Shown here: piece by piece, positions 1 through 7,311 of the stretch | Numbering within the stretch: the stretch's first letter is position 1 | Layout: the number at the start of each line of letters is the position of its first letter | Assembly (NCBI GenBank): GCA_030826005.1 | Contig: JAPJOW010000009.1 | Location: forward strand, 1-34,603 | Origin: Aliterella sp. RAGGC_92 | GTDB lineage: Bacteria; Cyanobacteriota; Cyanobacteriia; Cyanobacteriales; Chroococcidiopsidaceae | Length of the DNA: 34,603 nucleotides | Direction of reading: 5' to 3' | The notes under the pieces: model-generated | Seen by the model: the letters and a program-made list of their open reading frames with translations, nothing else | Databases searched by the model: none | Told to the model about the DNA's origin: nothing | Position numbers and translations under genes: made by a program

Positions 1-1
1 A

Positions 2-637
2 AAAGAAGCTCATGTAGGTTACAGCAAGCTCGATTTTCCTGAACTAAAGCTTACGGTAGTTGGTAGTCGTCCGTTTAGCTGGGGTGGAGAAGTTTGGCGA
101 AATGCCGAGTTTTATAAACAAAGGTTTGGAGTTACAAGTTTTGCCGAGTCTACAGCAAAAATAGTAGCCGCCGCCAAAACCGCCGCTTACGAAACGGTAA
201 TATTTCTCGGTCATAATGGTCCAGTGGGTTTAGGAAGCAACGCTGACGATCCTTGTGGGAAAGATTGGCAACCATTGGGGGGCGATTATGGCGATCCCGA
301 TTTGACTGATGCGATCGCCCAAGCTCATAAAATGGGTAAAACTATTCCTTTAGTTACCTTCGGTCATATGCACCACGATCTAAGGTATACAAAAAAGCAC
401 TTAAGAAAAACCTTTGCGATTAGTTCCGAAGGAACGATGTATCTAAATGCAGCGCGCGTTCCTCGAATTGTCCAAACTCCTGAAGGCGACAAGTTGCGAA
501 ACTTCTCTATAGTGCATTTGCAGGGTGGGATAATTTCTCAAGCTTCTTTAGTGTGGATGGGTAAAAATTTTACGGTGGTATCAGAAGAAATTATTTATCA
601 GCAACCAAGTCAAGTAGTGCAGTCAGCGCGATCGTAA
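2..637 (+). CDS. Metallophosphoesterase family protein (TIGR04168-like), 3' part only
   Basis: The reading frame is open from base 2 to the stop at 637, so the true start lies before the window; an internal ATG or GTG would give a misleadingly short protein. The visible ~211 residues contain LGHNGP and FGHMHH, which match the late metal-binding motifs (GHN and GHxH) of calcineurin-like metallophosphoesterases. The earlier DxH and GDxxD motifs would be in the missing part. The overall look (GSRPFSWGG, CGKDW near the middle) fits the cyanobacterial family named TIGR04168, related to the DevT phosphatase. Its physiological substrate is unknown. It ends 45 bp before tRNA-Ser. Confidence 0.75.
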   Translation, partial: KEAHVGYSKLDFPELKLTVVGSRPFSWGGEVWRNAEFYKQRFGVTSFAESTAKIVAAAKTAAYETVIFLGHNGPVGLGSNADDPCGKDWQPLGGDYGDPDLTDAIAQAHKMGKTIPLVTFGHMHHDLRYTKKHLRKTFAISSEGTMYLNAARVPRIVQTPEGDKLRNFSIVHLQGGIISQASLVWMGKNFTVVSEEIIYQQPSQVVQSARS

Positions 638-682
638 GTTATGATAATTATCTGTCAGTTTTGACCCAAACTGACTAAATTT

Positions 683-767
683 GGAGAGGTGGCAGAGTGG
701 TCGATTGCGTCTGACTTGAAATCAGATGAAGTGAAAGCTTCCGGGAGTTCGAATCTCCCCTTCTCCG
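683..767 (+). tRNA. tRNA-Ser (anticodon UGA)
   Basis: An 85-nt cloverleaf is visible. The 7-bp acceptor stem pairs 683-689 with 760-766 (one G-U pair) and the discriminator is G767. The anticodon stem TCTGA/TCAGA (710-714/722-726) encloses a loop with anticodon TGA at 717-719. A long variable arm follows, as expected of a class II serine tRNA, then a T arm with GTTCGAATC. The terminal CCA is not encoded (GTT follows). It decodes UCA and wobble serine codons. Confidence 0.96.
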
Positions 768-793
768 TTGTTTAAATTCCCAATCTCAAATTC

Positions 794-845
794 AGTTGGT
801 TTCAACTAACTTTAGCTATTAGCGTAGGATTTCAACCCGCTAGGT
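794..845 (+). repeat. Interspersed double-palindrome repeat, copy 1
   Basis: Just downstream of tRNA-Ser, AGTTGGTT pairs with AACTAACT (794-813, one wobble pair), followed by TTAGCTATTAGC and a second, weaker inverted segment around TTTCAACCC. A related element with the same order of parts lies at 32138-32190. It overlaps the last few bases of the convergent MOSC gene region (stop at 846) and may act as a boundary or terminator for either side. Confidence 0.5.
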
Positions 846-1619
846 CTACTCTATAACTAAGCTTTCTGTAACCGCGACATCTCCGCTACTAATTACTTGG
901 GCTACTACCCCTGTTTCTTGGTGGTTGAATTGCTGTTTTAGCAGAGAAAATAGTTTAATATCTTGCTCTCCCGTATCGGGATTGACATCAATATTTAAGC
1001 AGCGAGTAATCGGCGCTGTGATTTTAATCTTTGCTTGTCCGATTTGCAATTCTTTTCCTACCCAATTAAATTCTTCCCAAGCTGCTACGCCTTCTAATAC
1101 AACATTAGGACGAAACCGTCGCGCGTCTATTTCTTGTCCTGCGGCGCTAGAAAGCGCGTCTAAGGTGGCTTGACTAACTAAGGATAGGTGAACGGGTTGG
1201 CGATCGCTATAACGGGTTTTACCTCTTGGATCGCCCACTAAACGCAAGCTTCCTTTTTGAGGACGGTAAGGGGCTATATAATCGCTAAAAAAGCTACTTA
1301 GGCGATCGCGTCCTTCTTGAGTATTGGTTGCAGCACTTAATAACTCACTATCGCCTTGCTTGACTGTCAAAATCGTAGTATTGCTGTCATAGTGGCAATT
1401 TAACGCTGCTAATACCGGGAGATCGCACTGCATGGCAAAGTTTTTTTTCTTCATCCAAGGTACGGCAGTATCGGGTACTTCCACAGTCACGCTTTCATAC
1501 ATTAAGGCAAAAGCGCGATCGCCAGGAATCCCATGTTCGCAAAGCAAAAATACGCGATCGCATTTTTGGGGAGTCAATCCTTTAACTGGATGCGTAAATA
1601 ACTCTTTGATTAAAACCAT
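846..1619 (-). CDS. MOSC domain protein (YcbX-like)
   Basis: A 257-residue protein with an N-terminal MOSC_N beta-barrel (residues ~1-95, beginning with the HPVKGL motif) and a C-terminal MOSC domain (~110-250). The MOSC signature ARRFRPN and the conserved cysteine in PITRC are present; in this family that cysteine binds or transfers sulfur of the molybdenum cofactor. Family members include molybdoenzymes of the YcbX/mARC type that reduce N-hydroxylated compounds with an electron-transfer partner. The short form here lacks a fused 2Fe-2S ferredoxin domain, so it would need a separate donor. The gene starts 19 bp after the FTR1 stop on the same strand and is probably the last gene of that transcript. 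A role in iron handling is not evident. Confidence 0.85.
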   Translation of the reverse strand: MVLIKELFTHPVKGLTPQKCDRVFLLCEHGIPGDRAFALMYESVTVEVPDTAVPWMKKKNFAMQCDLPVLAALNCHYDSNTTILTVKQGDSELLSAATNTQEGRDRLSSFFSDYIAPYRPQKGSLRLVGDPRGKTRYSDRQPVHLSLVSQATLDALSSAAGQEIDARRFRPNVVLEGVAAWEEFNWVGKELQIGQAKIKITAPITRCLNIDVNPDTGEQDIKLFSLLKQQFNHQETGVVAQVISSGDVAVTESLVIE

Positions 1620-1638
1620 ATTATTGCCAAGCTCTATC

Positions 1639-2592
1639 TTATTTAGTGCTTAATGGTAATTGAGGCGACGATTCAACTTTTTTATTTACTTTACCTCCTA
1701 AACTCCGAAAGTAGATACTACCTAAAGTTAGCAAAAACACGATGTAAGCAACGGCTTGAACGATAAACAAATTTTCTCGATAGCCAAATAAAGCACTAAG
1801 TATTATTCCTGGAAACTTATCGTCGGGCAGTATTTTCGATGTATTCCAAACTCTCGCGCCTAAAATACAAGAAGGATTTTTAGTAAATCGTTCGTAGTAA
1901 AAACATAAGCCTTGAGAAGAACGATCCATCTGTGCCAAAGTTGCAAAGGCTACGTCAAAGTGTTCTAAAGCAGCAACAACTAAGCCTGCAACAATTAGCA
2001 GCAACAACACTCCCATAATCTTGAAAAACAGGCGGATGTTGATTTTAACTCCCCACTGAAATAGCAAAACTCCGATAATGGCGGCAGTTAAAACCCCCGC
2101 GATCGCCCCAAAAGCAGGCGCTAAACCTTGTTGAAAGTTGGCAGCGATAAATAGTACCGTTTCAAAGCCTTCTCGCACCACAGCAATCAAAATTAAGCTA
2201 AAAACGCCCCAGCCAGCGTTTTTGTTTTGCAAAGCCGCGCTAATTGTTCCTTCTACTTGCGCCTTCATAAATCTAGCTTGGCGAGTCATCCACACTAACA
2301 TCCAACTAAGCATGGCGATCGCAATTACACTAAACACGCCTTCTAATAAAGGTTCAACTACCGTCGTGTACTTTGGATTAGCGGCGCTGATAATTGGGAT
2401 TGCTAGACCAAACAGTACTCCTACTATTGCACTAACAACTATTCCAACTCCTACACCCGCGTAAACCCAAGGATTTAAGCGACTTTGCCCAGCTTTTTTT
2501 AAGCAAGCTAAGACAATTCCTACTACTAACGCCGCCTCTACTCCTTCGCGGAGAGTAATTACAAATGTAGGTATAGCCGCACTAAAATTCAT
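1639..2592 (-). CDS. FTR1-family high-affinity iron permease
   Basis: A 317-residue integral membrane protein with about seven hydrophobic segments. The two REXXE iron-binding motifs that define the FTR1/EfeU family are intact: REGVE (residues 15-19, in the first segment) and REGFE (140-144, in the fourth). These glutamates carry ferric iron across the inner membrane. In yeast Ftr1 works with the multicopper ferroxidase Fet3; in enterobacteria EfeU works with EfeO and EfeB. Here a multicopper oxidase, a lipoprotein and a ferritin-like gene lie directly upstream in the same orientation, matching the Fet3-Ftr1 logic. The start is the ATG giving MNFSAAIP, with only a weak purine-rich site upstream. 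An 8-bp hairpin lies in the 80-bp gap to the ferritin gene. Confidence 0.93.
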   Translation of the reverse strand: MNFSAAIPTFVITLREGVEAALVVGIVLACLKKAGQSRLNPWVYAGVGVGIVVSAIVGVLFGLAIPIISAANPKYTTVVEPLLEGVFSVIAIAMLSWMLVWMTRQARFMKAQVEGTISAALQNKNAGWGVFSLILIAVVREGFETVLFIAANFQQGLAPAFGAIAGVLTAAIIGVLLFQWGVKINIRLFFKIMGVLLLLIVAGLVVAALEHFDVAFATLAQMDRSSQGLCFYYERFTKNPSCILGARVWNTSKILPDDKFPGIILSALFGYRENLFIVQAVAYIVFLLTLGSIYFRSLGGKVNKKVESSPQLPLSTK

Positions 2593-2614
2593 AATTTATC
2601 TTCAGGTATTTTGA

Positions 2615-2642
2615 CAGGAGGAGTTATGTTTATTTCCTCCTG
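2615..2642 (-). other. Stem-loop between ferritin and FTR1 genes
   Basis: A perfect 8-bp inverted repeat (CAGGAGGA at 2615-2622, TCCTCCTG at 2635-2642) with a 12-nt loop sits in the 80-bp gap before the permease gene. No U-run follows in the direction of transcription, so it is more likely a processing, stability or attenuation element than a full terminator. One arm resembles a Shine-Dalgarno sequence and the other its complement. Confidence 0.45.
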
Positions 2643-2672
2643 CCTTGCTATTTTTGTTACAAACTGTTTGAT

Positions 2673-3119
2673 TTAAGCTGTAATACCGCTAAAATCGCGC
2701 AACATTTTTCTGATTTCTATGGTGTGCAATTCTTCAGTCCCAATCATTGTTCTTGCAAATTCTTCTAAATACACGCTGGCATCGCTAACGGTATCAAGTA
2801 AGGTTTTATACAAGTCCAAAGCTTTTTTCTCGTGATTTAAACTTTCTTCCAAAATGTTTTTAACAGAATGCTGGAAGGTTTCTTCCATTGGCGCAATTCT
2901 CAAGCTGGGATGTCCCTCAAGCCCCGTAAGAATTTCTCCTACTTGCTGGGCGTGAGTTAGAGACTCGGTTGCTTGCATTTTAAAAAATTCGACAATGGGA
3001 ATTCGGTTTGGGCCTGTCACCATTAAGGAGTAGTGAGTATAACGTACTACTCCTGCAAGTTCAAATTCCATGATGGAGTTGAGCAAAGCGATCGCTTTTT
3101 CAGTGTCAAGTTCGCGCAT
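2673..3119 (-). CDS. Ferritin-like / bacterioferritin-type di-iron protein
   Basis: A 148-residue all-helical protein of typical bacterioferritin length. Candidate ferroxidase ligands are E18 or E20, E52 with H56, E97, and the ExxH pair E129/H132. Note that the first His is spaced ExxxH rather than the usual ExxH. Such proteins oxidise Fe(II) and store Fe(III) in a cage in the cytoplasm. The gene lies 5 bp after the lipoprotein gene and 80 bp before the FTR1 permease, so storage is genetically coupled to import. There is no signal peptide. A Dps-like role against peroxide stress is an alternative; the ligand pattern within the helical bundle favours the bacterioferritin-like group. Confidence 0.82.
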   Translation of the reverse strand: MRELDTEKAIALLNSIMEFELAGVVRYTHYSLMVTGPNRIPIVEFFKMQATESLTHAQQVGEILTGLEGHPSLRIAPMEETFQHSVKNILEESLNHEKKALDLYKTLLDTVSDASVYLEEFARTMIGTEELHTIEIRKMLRDFSGITA

Positions 3120-3124
3120 AATTT

Positions 3125-4138
3125 TTATTGTTTGGCAGTGGTGTTACTGTCTAACACTTTTTGCGAGTCTTGTTCAATAGTTTTAATTAACTGTGTAACT
3201 TCGGCGGGAGGATTTACTGGGGTAGCTGGAGGAATGACAGAGGGCCAATTTTTATCTAGTTCGCTCATGTTAGTAGCGATAGATTTATCAAGATCCGCAT
3301 TTGTTGCACCTACTTGGCTAGAAATCCCTTTGTACAATTCCTCGGCATATTTAACAAAACCACGAGAATCTTGATACTCAATGGCGGCAGTAATTTTATT
3401 ATTAGCGATCGCGGCGGTATATTCAGAATTTGCCGTATCTAATAAGCCATTAATTACTTGTAAAACAAATTCCGGCGATGAACGTTGAGTTTCTGGCAAA
3501 GCGGCGATCGCATTATCTACCGATTTTACGGCTTCGGTAAAGTTAGTGTCTATTTTGGCAGATTTAGCTTTTACTAAGTCCTGTAAGCTAATTAAACTTG
3601 TTTTAAATTCCGGGACGTTGCGCTCGTTTAGTTGATCTTCCACGTCTACATAAATTTCTTCAACCGGATGCCCGATATGGGGATCGGCTTGAGCGGGTTT
3701 TTGTAAGTCCAAAAGTTCTTTAGCAACCAACAAGTGTCCCTTCATCAATCCCAGCTTAGTCATGTAATCAACATCTCTAGCAACACCGGTCAGCACGATA
3801 TCCTCAATTGTTACCATGTCTTTAATTTGGTCGTACTGAGCTTGACTTATAACTTTTTTAGCTACTAATTCTTCGGTACTCCCATAAGGACGCTGTGCTT
3901 GAATTTGGTTAGATAACGCCGGAATGCCTAGTTTTGCCTCTAACTTGTCTAATTCTGACAAAATTGCATTGTTGATGTTGATTTTATTTTTGCTATTGAC
4001 GGCTACGGTGGCGGGACTAGAAACGTTACTAGGTGAGGGATTTGCAGAAGTTGTAACTGTTGGCGTTTGATTGCAGCTAAATAAAACTGAGAGCATAGCT
4101 GCGGCAATGGTAAGAAACAAAAATCGTATTATAGACAT
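3125..4138 (-). CDS. Helix-hairpin-helix lipoprotein of the iron-uptake operon
   Basis: A 337-residue predicted lipoprotein: hydrophobic segment 3-20, then a lipobox ending in Cys22. A low-complexity Ser/Pro/Thr linker (25-50) leads to a ComEA-like helix-hairpin-helix region (~53-112, starting ININNA and containing two helical repeats). The rest is mainly helical and includes HIGHPVEE, a His/Glu-rich motif that could bind metal, and a proline-rich stretch near residues 300-313. HhH domains in ComEA bind DNA, but the operon position between a multicopper oxidase and a ferritin suggests a periplasmic iron-handling role, analogous to EfeO in EfeUOB. That role is inference. The gap to the oxidase gene is 30 bp and to the ferritin gene 5 bp. 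Confidence 0.7.
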   Translation of the reverse strand: MSIIRFLFLTIAAAMLSVLFSCNQTPTVTTSANPSPSNVSSPATVAVNSKNKININNAILSELDKLEAKLGIPALSNQIQAQRPYGSTEELVAKKVISQAQYDQIKDMVTIEDIVLTGVARDVDYMTKLGLMKGHLLVAKELLDLQKPAQADPHIGHPVEEIYVDVEDQLNERNVPEFKTSLISLQDLVKAKSAKIDTNFTEAVKSVDNAIAALPETQRSSPEFVLQVINGLLDTANSEYTAAIANNKITAAIEYQDSRGFVKYAEELYKGISSQVGATNADLDKSIATNMSELDKNWPSVIPPATPVNPPAEVTQLIKTIEQDSQKVLDSNTTAKQ

Positions 4139-4168
4139 GGCACTTATTTAGTATTGGTGAAGCTTGTG

Positions 4169-5170
4169 TTAAGTAGCTGGAAGAACGTCAAATAAACCCA
4201 TGCAACCTGCTTGAGCGATCGCATCTTGATGAGGATGAAACATATATTTACCTGGATATTTGTAGGCAAATTCTAAAATATGTCTTTCCGCCGTCCCTAA
4301 GGTAATTACGTCGCTTTCTTCGCTGGGTTTGAGAGTTCTACCCGTTTTATACACTTGAAAAAAGTTAGCGTGGAGGTGAAAAGTTACCGCCGGATCAAAC
4401 TCAATCATATTGAGTACATAAAGCCGCACTAACTGATTTTGATAGATAGGAATCGGATGAGTTCGGTAATAATTTGGCTGCCCGTTAAAGGCATAAAATT
4501 CATTTTTGTTATCATCGTTTGTATCGAATCCTCCCATAACTAACACCATTTCATCAGCCGGGGGGCGGGGTTTGGGTGGATCGATAATTAACATTCCATA
4601 CAGCCCCTTACCAATATGCCGCGTTACAGGTTCAGTATGACAATGGTATAATTGAACGCCAAATGGTTCGGCATCAAATTCATAAATTGCCGCATTCCCA
4701 TGACGTACAGGACGTAACCCATCGGCTTCTGCCGGATGAATACCGTGAAAGTGCATAGAATGAGAATGCCCGCCATTGTTGTAAAATACTACCCGGATGC
4801 GATCGCCTTCCGTTGCCCTTAATGTCGGGCCAGGAATGCGATTGTTGAAGTTCCAGGTATTAAAATTAACAGCGCTATTTAGAGCAATTATGGAGTTTTC
4901 CGCAACAATTTTATATTCTCTAATCGTTCTTCCTTTTTCTTTTTTGACTGTCCCATAATCAAAGTTTCGCAATATTGCCATTGGGTTATTGCTATCTTTT
5001 GGCAAATCGCTAGATTCAACAGGGGGAATTCTTACAGGTACAGATTTTTGATTGAGCGCTTGATAAGCGATTGCTGCCCCCGTAACACCTACTCCTGCTA
5101 AAGCAATTTCTAAAAATTGTCGGCGGCTCAATTGTAGGTGTGCCTTAGCTTGTAGTGTATCGTTGCCCAT
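4169..5170 (-). CDS. Two-domain multicopper oxidase, Tat-exported (probable ferroxidase)
   Basis: A 333-residue protein with a twin-arginine signal (SRRQFL, residues 15-20, then a hydrophobic stretch 21-36). Two cupredoxin domains are visible. Domain 1 has HFH (140-142) and HCH (176-178) followed by H185, the Cys-His set of a type 1 copper site. Domain 2 has HLH (265-267) and HPH (312-314), the remaining type 2/3 ligands. At 333 residues it is much shorter than three-domain laccases or Fet3 (~500 or more), so it belongs with two-domain oxidases whose type 1 copper is in domain 1, which form trimers. Together with the FTR1 permease it probably oxidises Fe(II) for import. A nitrite reductase is less likely given the HCH and HPH pattern. 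It is the first gene of the iron run. Confidence 0.85.
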   Translation of the reverse strand: MGNDTLQAKAHLQLSRRQFLEIALAGVGVTGAAIAYQALNQKSVPVRIPPVESSDLPKDSNNPMAILRNFDYGTVKKEKGRTIREYKIVAENSIIALNSAVNFNTWNFNNRIPGPTLRATEGDRIRVVFYNNGGHSHSMHFHGIHPAEADGLRPVRHGNAAIYEFDAEPFGVQLYHCHTEPVTRHIGKGLYGMLIIDPPKPRPPADEMVLVMGGFDTNDDNKNEFYAFNGQPNYYRTHPIPIYQNQLVRLYVLNMIEFDPAVTFHLHANFFQVYKTGRTLKPSEESDVITLGTAERHILEFAYKYPGKYMFHPHQDAIAQAGCMGLFDVLPAT

Positions 5171-5198
5171 ATTATGCGATCGCGCCGCTTCCTATTTG

Positions 5199-5215
5199 TT
5201 GCAAATTATTTGCAA
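5199..5215. promoter_or_regulatory. 17-bp perfect palindrome upstream of the iron operon
   Basis: TTGCAAAT and ATTTGCAA flank a single central T, giving a perfect 8-1-8 dyad centred about 37 bp upstream of the multicopper oxidase ATG (5170). Position and symmetry fit an operator for a dimeric repressor. The binding protein is not known, and it does not match the classical Fur consensus well. Confidence 0.45.
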
Positions 5216-5255
5216 GTATCGCTGCTTAGTATAGGCGATCGCGGTTCTTATCGTC

Positions 5256-5273
5256 AATTATTCTCAATAAATT
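5256..5273. promoter_or_regulatory. A/T-rich Fur-like site (candidate iron box)
   Basis: AATTATTCTCAATAAATT contains the dyad TTATT-CTC-AATAA and resembles A/T-rich cyanobacterial Fur boxes. It lies ~85-105 bp upstream of the multicopper oxidase start, overlapping the stop codon of the gene at 5272-5724. A/T-rich matches occur easily by chance, so this rests on position as much as sequence. Confidence 0.3.
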
Positions 5274-5724
5274 AATGGTGAATATCTAAATTTAATGTAT
5301 AGCGACCCATTGGCACTTTTTCCGACCACAATTCATATTCCAGGCGCAAATTTTCGGGGAGAGTCCGACCGATCAAATTTAGTTTACAAGTAAAATTCCG
5401 CAAGCGCAGTTGTTCTTGGGGTTGACAGGACTTGCTTTGCAGCCAATAGTAGCTATAACCGTAAAGTCCTTGTTGCCACGAATGACGATAACTTAATTTT
5501 CCGCTTGCCTGCATACTCATCGTTACCCGGCAGGGAGAAATATCTAACCACAGCAAGCGTGGAGTTGCTACCTCTAACTGCTGTAGCGGCGGTTCGTGTA
5601 AGACTATATGAAACTGCTGGCAAGTTTTTTGATATAGTGTGGCAGAAGTTTCTACAACTGACCAAATAGGTAGGTCTGTAGAAACTATAGATAAACATAC
5701 AGGCTTGCGGTGGTGGGTAAGCAT
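5272..5724 (-). CDS. Conserved-looking hypothetical protein, 150 aa
   Basis: I do not recognise this family. It is a soluble protein of 150 residues with no signal peptide or membrane segment, rich in beta-prone and Leu/Gln/Trp/Tyr residues (for example GLYGYSYYWLQSK at ~87-99) and with several cysteines (C9, C35, C64 and others). The ATG giving MLTHHRKP is the first start in frame. It is a plausible gene because the frame is open throughout, it fits between the iron operon and a divergent glycosyltransferase gene, and codon choice matches its neighbours. It is transcribed in the same direction as the iron operon, 101 bp upstream, so readthrough into that operon is possible. Confidence 0.6.
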   Translation of the reverse strand: MLTHHRKPVCLSIVSTDLPIWSVVETSATLYQKTCQQFHIVLHEPPLQQLEVATPRLLWLDISPCRVTMSMQASGKLSYRHSWQQGLYGYSYYWLQSKSCQPQEQLRLRNFTCKLNLIGRTLPENLRLEYELWSEKVPMGRYTLNLDIHH

Positions 5725-5808
5725 GAGTAGTAAAAATACAGACTTAAAAAGCCTTTAATCTTGGATTAGAGCGTAAAAAGCGATCGCCATTAGAAATAAA
5801 TAAACGCC

Positions 5809-5830
5809 GTTTGCTTAACGTTCAGCAAAC
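5809..5830. other. Stem-loop between divergent genes
   Basis: GTTTGCT (5809-5815) and AGCAAAC (5824-5830) form a perfect 7-bp stem with an 8-nt loop, followed by CTTTCTTTAA. It lies in the 205-bp region between the starts of two divergent genes, where no transcript should end, so a leader structure or operator is more likely than a terminator. Confidence 0.3.
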
Positions 5831-5929
5831 CTTTCTTTAAGCCTAGTGTACTGAGAACAATTATAACTCGATCCTAAAAGCTAAGTCCTTATCTATCTAT
5901 CGCAATTATGGACTGAAAGTCAGGAAATT

Positions 5930-6604
5930 TTGCCCCATTTAGCTCTAGTTTCCGTAATCATTCCTGTTTTAAATGAAGCAGAACATATTGCTGCTACAGT
6001 TGCTAGTGCAAACAATGCAGAAGTAATTGTAGTTGATGGTGGTAGCGCTGACGATACGGTACGAATAGCTCAAGACTTGGGGGTAAAGGTTTTGCTGTCT
6101 CACACCGCAAATCGCGCCCAGCAAATGAACGCTGGCGCACAAATGGCTACGGGGGAGACTTTATTATTTCTCCACGCCGATACTCTTTTACCTAGCCAGT
6201 TTGATACAATGATTCGTCAAGCTACTTCTAGAAATATTGTGGCGGGGGCGTTTGCGTTACAAATTGACGGTGATTTTTGGGGATTGAGATTAGTAGAAAT
6301 TGGTGTAAATATGCGATCGCGCATTTTTGCCCTACCCTATGGAGATCAAGCTATTTTCCTTAATGCCAAATTGTTTAAGCAACTAGGCGGCTTTACAAAC
6401 TTGCCAATTATGGAAGACTTTGAACTTGTTTGTCGTTTAAGACGTAGAGGAAAAATTGCCCTTATTTCTGCTCCGGTCATTACTTCAAACAGGCGTTGGC
6501 AAAAGTTAGGAATCATTCAAACTACTGTTCTCAATCAAGTAGCAATTTTTGCTTACTTGATAGGTATTTGCCCTGAGAAAATTATTGCTTGGTATCGGAG
6601 GTAA
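5930..6604 (+). CDS. Family 2 glycosyltransferase (TIGR04283-like)
   Basis: A 224-residue GT-A fold protein. VSVIIPVLNE at the N-terminus binds the nucleotide, VDGGSADDT (35-43) follows, and LHAD (81-84) supplies the metal/nucleotide-sugar aspartate. GDQAIF and IMEDFEL are the late motifs typical of short GT2 enzymes. The match is to the TIGR04283 group, often found beside radical-SAM/selenodomain proteins; that partner is not in this window. The C-terminus is hydrophobic (FAYLIGICP) and may touch the membrane. The start is TTG at 5930 with AGGAAA just upstream; no ATG is available near the conserved N-terminus. The sugar donor and acceptor cannot be read from sequence. Confidence 0.8.
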   Translation: MPHLALVSVIIPVLNEAEHIAATVASANNAEVIVVDGGSADDTVRIAQDLGVKVLLSHTANRAQQMNAGAQMATGETLLFLHADTLLPSQFDTMIRQATSRNIVAGAFALQIDGDFWGLRLVEIGVNMRSRIFALPYGDQAIFLNAKLFKQLGGFTNLPIMEDFELVCRLRRRGKIALISAPVITSNRRWQKLGIIQTTVLNQVAIFAYLIGICPEKIIAWYRR

Positions 6605-6675
6605 TTAACTTTAGGTTACTGAGGTACGATGAACTAATACCAAAATAAATAATAAAACTTTTTATCATTTTACCC

Positions 6676-7056
6676 ATGAAAAACCTAAAGCCGCTTGCAT
6701 CTATTAGTTTATTTTTTTTGGCTGGGTTAGTAACAGCAATGGCTGTCACTAACCCCGATACTTCTACTTATGAAGAATATGCTGTCGAACAACTTACAAC
6801 CTATTTAAAAAATGATGTTTGCAGCCAAATACCACAGGCTTTTGAAACTTTAGTACAAAATTCTTGCGCTGAGTTAATTGACTCAAATCGCCCGCAAATA
6901 CGCCAAATTCTCGCTCGCAGTACGCAAAGACAAAATTTTCTATTATTTAGTATTTATCGAACTAATTTATCTATTAGTTCTATTGTTCCTCTGTATCGCT
7001 TTCAAACAATTGGCATAATGCAAAACTTTTATACTTATTCTGCCAAGCAACAATGA
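6676..7056 (+). CDS. Exported DUF4359-like protein
   Basis: A 126-residue protein with an N-terminal hydrophobic segment (residues ~8-23, LASISLFFLAGLVTAMAV) that is a signal peptide or anchor, followed by TNPDTSTYEEYA and a CS...C pair (C49 and C64). This arrangement, Asn-Pro-x-x-x-x-Tyr after a short anchor, matches the cyanobacterial family DUF4359, whose function is unknown. The gene is 71 bp downstream of the glycosyltransferase and may be read with it. After the stop there are ~255 bp with no gene before the manganese catalase, which probably hold that gene's promoter. Confidence 0.65.
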   Translation: MKNLKPLASISLFFLAGLVTAMAVTNPDTSTYEEYAVEQLTTYLKNDVCSQIPQAFETLVQNSCAELIDSNRPQIRQILARSTQRQNFLLFSIYRTNLSISSIVPLYRFQTIGIMQNFYTYSAKQQ

Positions 7057-7311
7057 TGCTTTAAAGCTCGGATTGAACAAACTGTTGTATAAAAATATAC
7101 TTAACTACTTTTGCGTTCATTACAAACAAATTTATGCAGTAATAACTTTAGGTGTATCTATCTAAATGGCAAGTCTTTCTAAAGGCGCATGATATCGTTT
7201 GGCATAACAATTAATCTGAAGAAATACTGAATCTATTTACTTCCAGGTAATGCTGTAGGTTTTGTAGGTAAAAAGTTATCTGCCGATTTATTTTTTTATA
7301 CGAGAGAGATC

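Noticed and set aside
4169..5170. Copper nitrite reductase
   Set aside because: The HCH and HPH motifs and the FTR1 operon context fit a multicopper oxidase with a trinuclear site; no denitrification genes are nearby.
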